From an uncultured Treponema sp. (GTDB taxonomy: Bacteria; Spirochaetota; Spirochaetia; Treponematales; Treponemataceae), in contig CAJOPO010000373.1 of the NCBI GenBank assembly GCA_905236315.1, forward strand, positions 1-6,311: DNA of 6,311 nucleotides, written 5' to 3'. Made by a program: the position numbers and the translations under genes. Every line of letters starts with the position of its first letter. Within the stretch, counting starts at the first letter, position 1. Below are positions 6,208-6,311 of the stretch, piece by piece. The notes beneath the pieces were generated by a model that was not told the origin of the DNA, did no database searches, and worked only from the letters and a program-made list of their open reading frames with translations.

Positions 6208-6237
6208 TTATCACGGAAATCAGTTTTACACTATACT
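6208..6237 (+). promoter_or_regulatory. Likely promoter for the gene at the right edge
   Basis: TTATCA (6208-6213) and TATACT (6232-6237) are separated by 18 bases, giving a predicted start near 6244 and a leader of about 27 bases that contains the AAGGAG ribosome site at 6256-6261. The inverted repeat arm 6211-6227 falls between and over these boxes, so a protein bound there would affect this promoter. No hairpin terminator is visible in the 67 bases after the MATE gene, so read-through is also possible. Confidence 0.4.
6211..6227 (-). repeat. Right arm of inverted repeat bracketing the gene cluster
   Basis: TCACGGAAATCAGTTTT is the reverse complement of bases 98-114 with one mismatch in 17. 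It begins 8 bases after the MATE stop codon and overlaps the likely promoter of the next gene. The heptamer AATCAGT inside it (6218-6224) also occurs at 151-157, by the recO promoter. Confidence 0.5.
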
Positions 6238-6270
6238 CCCATAAAAAACAGCGAAAAGGAGACTGGCGGA

Positions 6271-6311
6271 TTGAATCTTAAGGATTACAAAAACACTCTG
6301 TTCGTGCTGCC
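6271..6311 (+). CDS. Start of an unidentified gene, cut by the window edge
   Basis: Only the first 13 codons plus two bases are present, reading (M)NLKDYKNTLFVLP from a TTG start. AAGGAG (6256-6261) with a 9-base spacer to TTG and a promoter-like pair at 6208-6237 support the start. It is the only open + frame through this end: the other two hit stops at TAA (6280-6282) and TGA (6272-6274). The fragment DYKNTL faintly recalls the start of bacterial isoleucyl-tRNA synthetases, but this is far too short to name it. Confidence 0.5.
   Translation, partial: MNLKDYKNTLFVL

Noticed and set aside
6271..6311. Naming the edge gene isoleucyl-tRNA synthetase
   Set aside because: KDYKNTL is reminiscent of bacterial IleRS N-termini, but the following FVLP has an extra residue relative to the usual LNLP, and 14 residues cannot support a name.

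Overview
The window looks like a piece of an AT-rich spirochaete chromosome, most likely Treponema or a close relative. This rests on recalled family resemblance of the RecJ, M23 and leucine-rich-repeat proteins, not on a search. All recognisable genes lie on the + strand, tightly packed, in ordinary chromosomal style. I see no tRNA, rRNA, CRISPR array, insertion sequence, integrase or phage gene.

Layout. Bases 1-205 are non-coding. They hold two strong palindromes (4-34 and 41-84), one arm of a long-distance inverted repeat (98-114), a good sigma70-type promoter (125-153) and a small hairpin just before the first gene. Then follow recO (206-985), recJ (1017-3158), a secreted M23-family peptidoglycan endopeptidase (3187-4203), a small BspA-type leucine-rich-repeat protein (4246-4848) and a MATE-family multidrug/sodium-type exporter (4851-6203). 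After a 67-base gap with a likely promoter and a good ribosome binding site, an unidentified gene starts with TTG at 6271 and runs off the window.

How the genes fit together. RecO and RecJ belong to the same pathway, RecF-type recombinational repair: RecJ resects 5' ends and RecO, with RecR, loads RecA on SSB-coated single strands. The M23 enzyme follows 28 bases later with its own strong Shine-Dalgarno site, so it may share the transcript, but its job is cell-wall cleavage. The LRR gene and the MATE gene are separated by 2 bases and look translationally linked. Promoter-like boxes 7-8 bases ahead of the recJ and LRR start codons, with no Shine-Dalgarno site, suggest that these two genes may also be made from leaderless or nearly leaderless transcripts.

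No undescribed multi-gene system is evident. The points most worth a second look are a roughly 155-residue spacer inside RecJ, much longer than the usual one; a 17-base inverted repeat (16/17 identical) that brackets the five complete genes; the palindromes at the left end; and the leaderless-like starts.
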